From positions 1-42,337 of the IMG/VR virus record IMGVR_UViG_3300038738_000016: DNA of 42,337 bases; one strand, 5' to 3'. This DNA is from a virus. Shown piece after piece: positions 41,831 through 42,337 of this stretch. Both the position numbers and the translations under genes were made by a program. The notes below the pieces were generated by a model. That model ran no database searches. It saw only the letters and a program-made list of their open reading frames with translations, and was not told the DNA's origin. The first letter of the stretch is position 1; every line of letters begins with the position of its first letter.

Positions 41831-42337
41831 TTATTGCTTCTCTGCCAGGTTTGGAGGGTTTTTGGTCCGGACTACATGAACCGCGTACCCATCCGGCTTG
41901 ATTTCCAGACAGTTCAACTGAGATCCATACACGCAAGCGCCATCAATCCCGATTTTCCTCTCCCCAAACCATACATCCGGCTTTTCGTGCAGCGTACTGC
42001 AAGTCGTGTGGCCAAATACAACCGTTCGCGCTTCCTTCACCGGCTGATGATAAAAGGCATCCCTGATCCAGATCATCTCGTAGGGAGGAGTCTCTCTCCA
42101 GTCCTCGTACGCCGGATTGATGCCTGCATGCACAAAAATATGCTCTTTCGTCTCATAATAATAGGGCAATTGCTGCAAAAATGCGACTTCCTCCGCATAG
42201 TGCTGCAAAATATGCTCCCTGGCACTCTGGAGCTTCTGGTCCGACACTTCATTTTGAAACCAGTCGGTACCGCAAAAGCTCTCCAGCGTGGCTTTGCCGC
42301 CATTGCGCAAATACCGTTCCGTCTTTTGCGGCTCCCC
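41831..42337 (-). CDS. Metallophosphatase (PPP-type), N-terminus cut by window edge
   Basis: At least 168 residues of a calcineurin-like serine/threonine phosphatase or diadenosine tetraphosphatase remain. Motifs in the visible part are IFVHAGINP (HAG block), VVFGHTTCS (GH block) and IGIDGACVYGSQL (third metal-site His replaced by the usual GxxYG). The N-terminal GDxHG and GDxxDRG blocks lie beyond the right edge; the frame is open there (RYLRNGGKATLESF). It is a separate host gene from pckA; a 270-bp gap without a gene separates them. Confidence 0.85.
   Translation of the reverse strand, partial: GEPQKTERYLRNGGKATLESFCGTDWFQNEVSDQKLQSAREHILQHYAEEVAFLQQLPYYYETKEHIFVHAGINPAYEDWRETPPYEMIWIRDAFYHQPVKEARTVVFGHTTCSTLHEKPDVWFGERKIGIDGACVYGSQLNCLEIKPDGYAVHVVRTKNPPNLAEKQ

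Overview
The window holds most of a PBSX/Jimmer-like myovirus prophage (positions 1 to about 34,100, cut at the left edge) joined to chromosomal genes of a low-to-mid GC Gram-positive bacterium. The host side carries a Firmicutes-type sufC-D-S-U-B iron-sulfur operon, an ATP-dependent PEP carboxykinase gene (pckA) and the end of a metallophosphatase gene. Protein style, TTG/GTG start use and strong GGAGG ribosome sites suggest Brevibacillus or a close Paenibacillaceae relative; this is a judgement from memory, not a search. Layout, read along the minus strand from right to left: the phage integrase (plus strand) ends about 80 bp from the sufB stop codon, so the right attachment site lies between them. 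Next comes a lysogeny module of an ImmR-like repressor and ImmA-like metalloprotease (plus) facing a Cro-like HTH gene (minus), with five copies of a 15-bp operator. Then follow a cluster of very small early genes (about 29.0-31.5 kb); a replication/recombination block (Cas4-like DUF2800 nuclease, DUF2815 ssDNA-binding-like protein, family A DNA polymerase, DUF3310, PcfK, PcfJ, DUF3102, VapE-type primase-helicase, VRR-NUC nuclease, SNF2 helicase); an ArpU-like late regulator; a terminator; the HNH/terminase packaging block; portal, protease and HK97-fold capsid; head-tail connectors; and the contractile tail (sheath, tube, tail-assembly chaperone with a -1 frameshift, tape measure, baseplate hub genes). 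Baseplate wedge, fibre and lysis genes should lie beyond position 1. How it works together: the repressor pair should hold the minus-strand early operon off. The early operon supplies DNA replication, the ArpU-like protein probably switches on the late packaging and structural genes, and HNH plus terminase cut and package DNA, probably at a cos site. Two isolated plus-strand genes (4307-4531, 21229-21453) run in the same direction as the repressor, against their surroundings. With the AT-rich gene 12547-13359 between terL and portal, they are the best lysogenic-conversion or defence candidates. Features that go beyond a standard gene list: a slippery A AAA AAC site that extends the XkdN-like chaperone by 52 codons; a cluster of nine AAAGTTAC octamers downstream of the primase (candidate origin); two promoter-to-terminator units on the plus strand predicted to make roughly 55-nt antisense RNAs; an SOS (LexA) box next to the integrase start; and a plus-strand promoter antisense to the Cro-like gene. 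Promoter, operator and RNA calls are by eye and untested.
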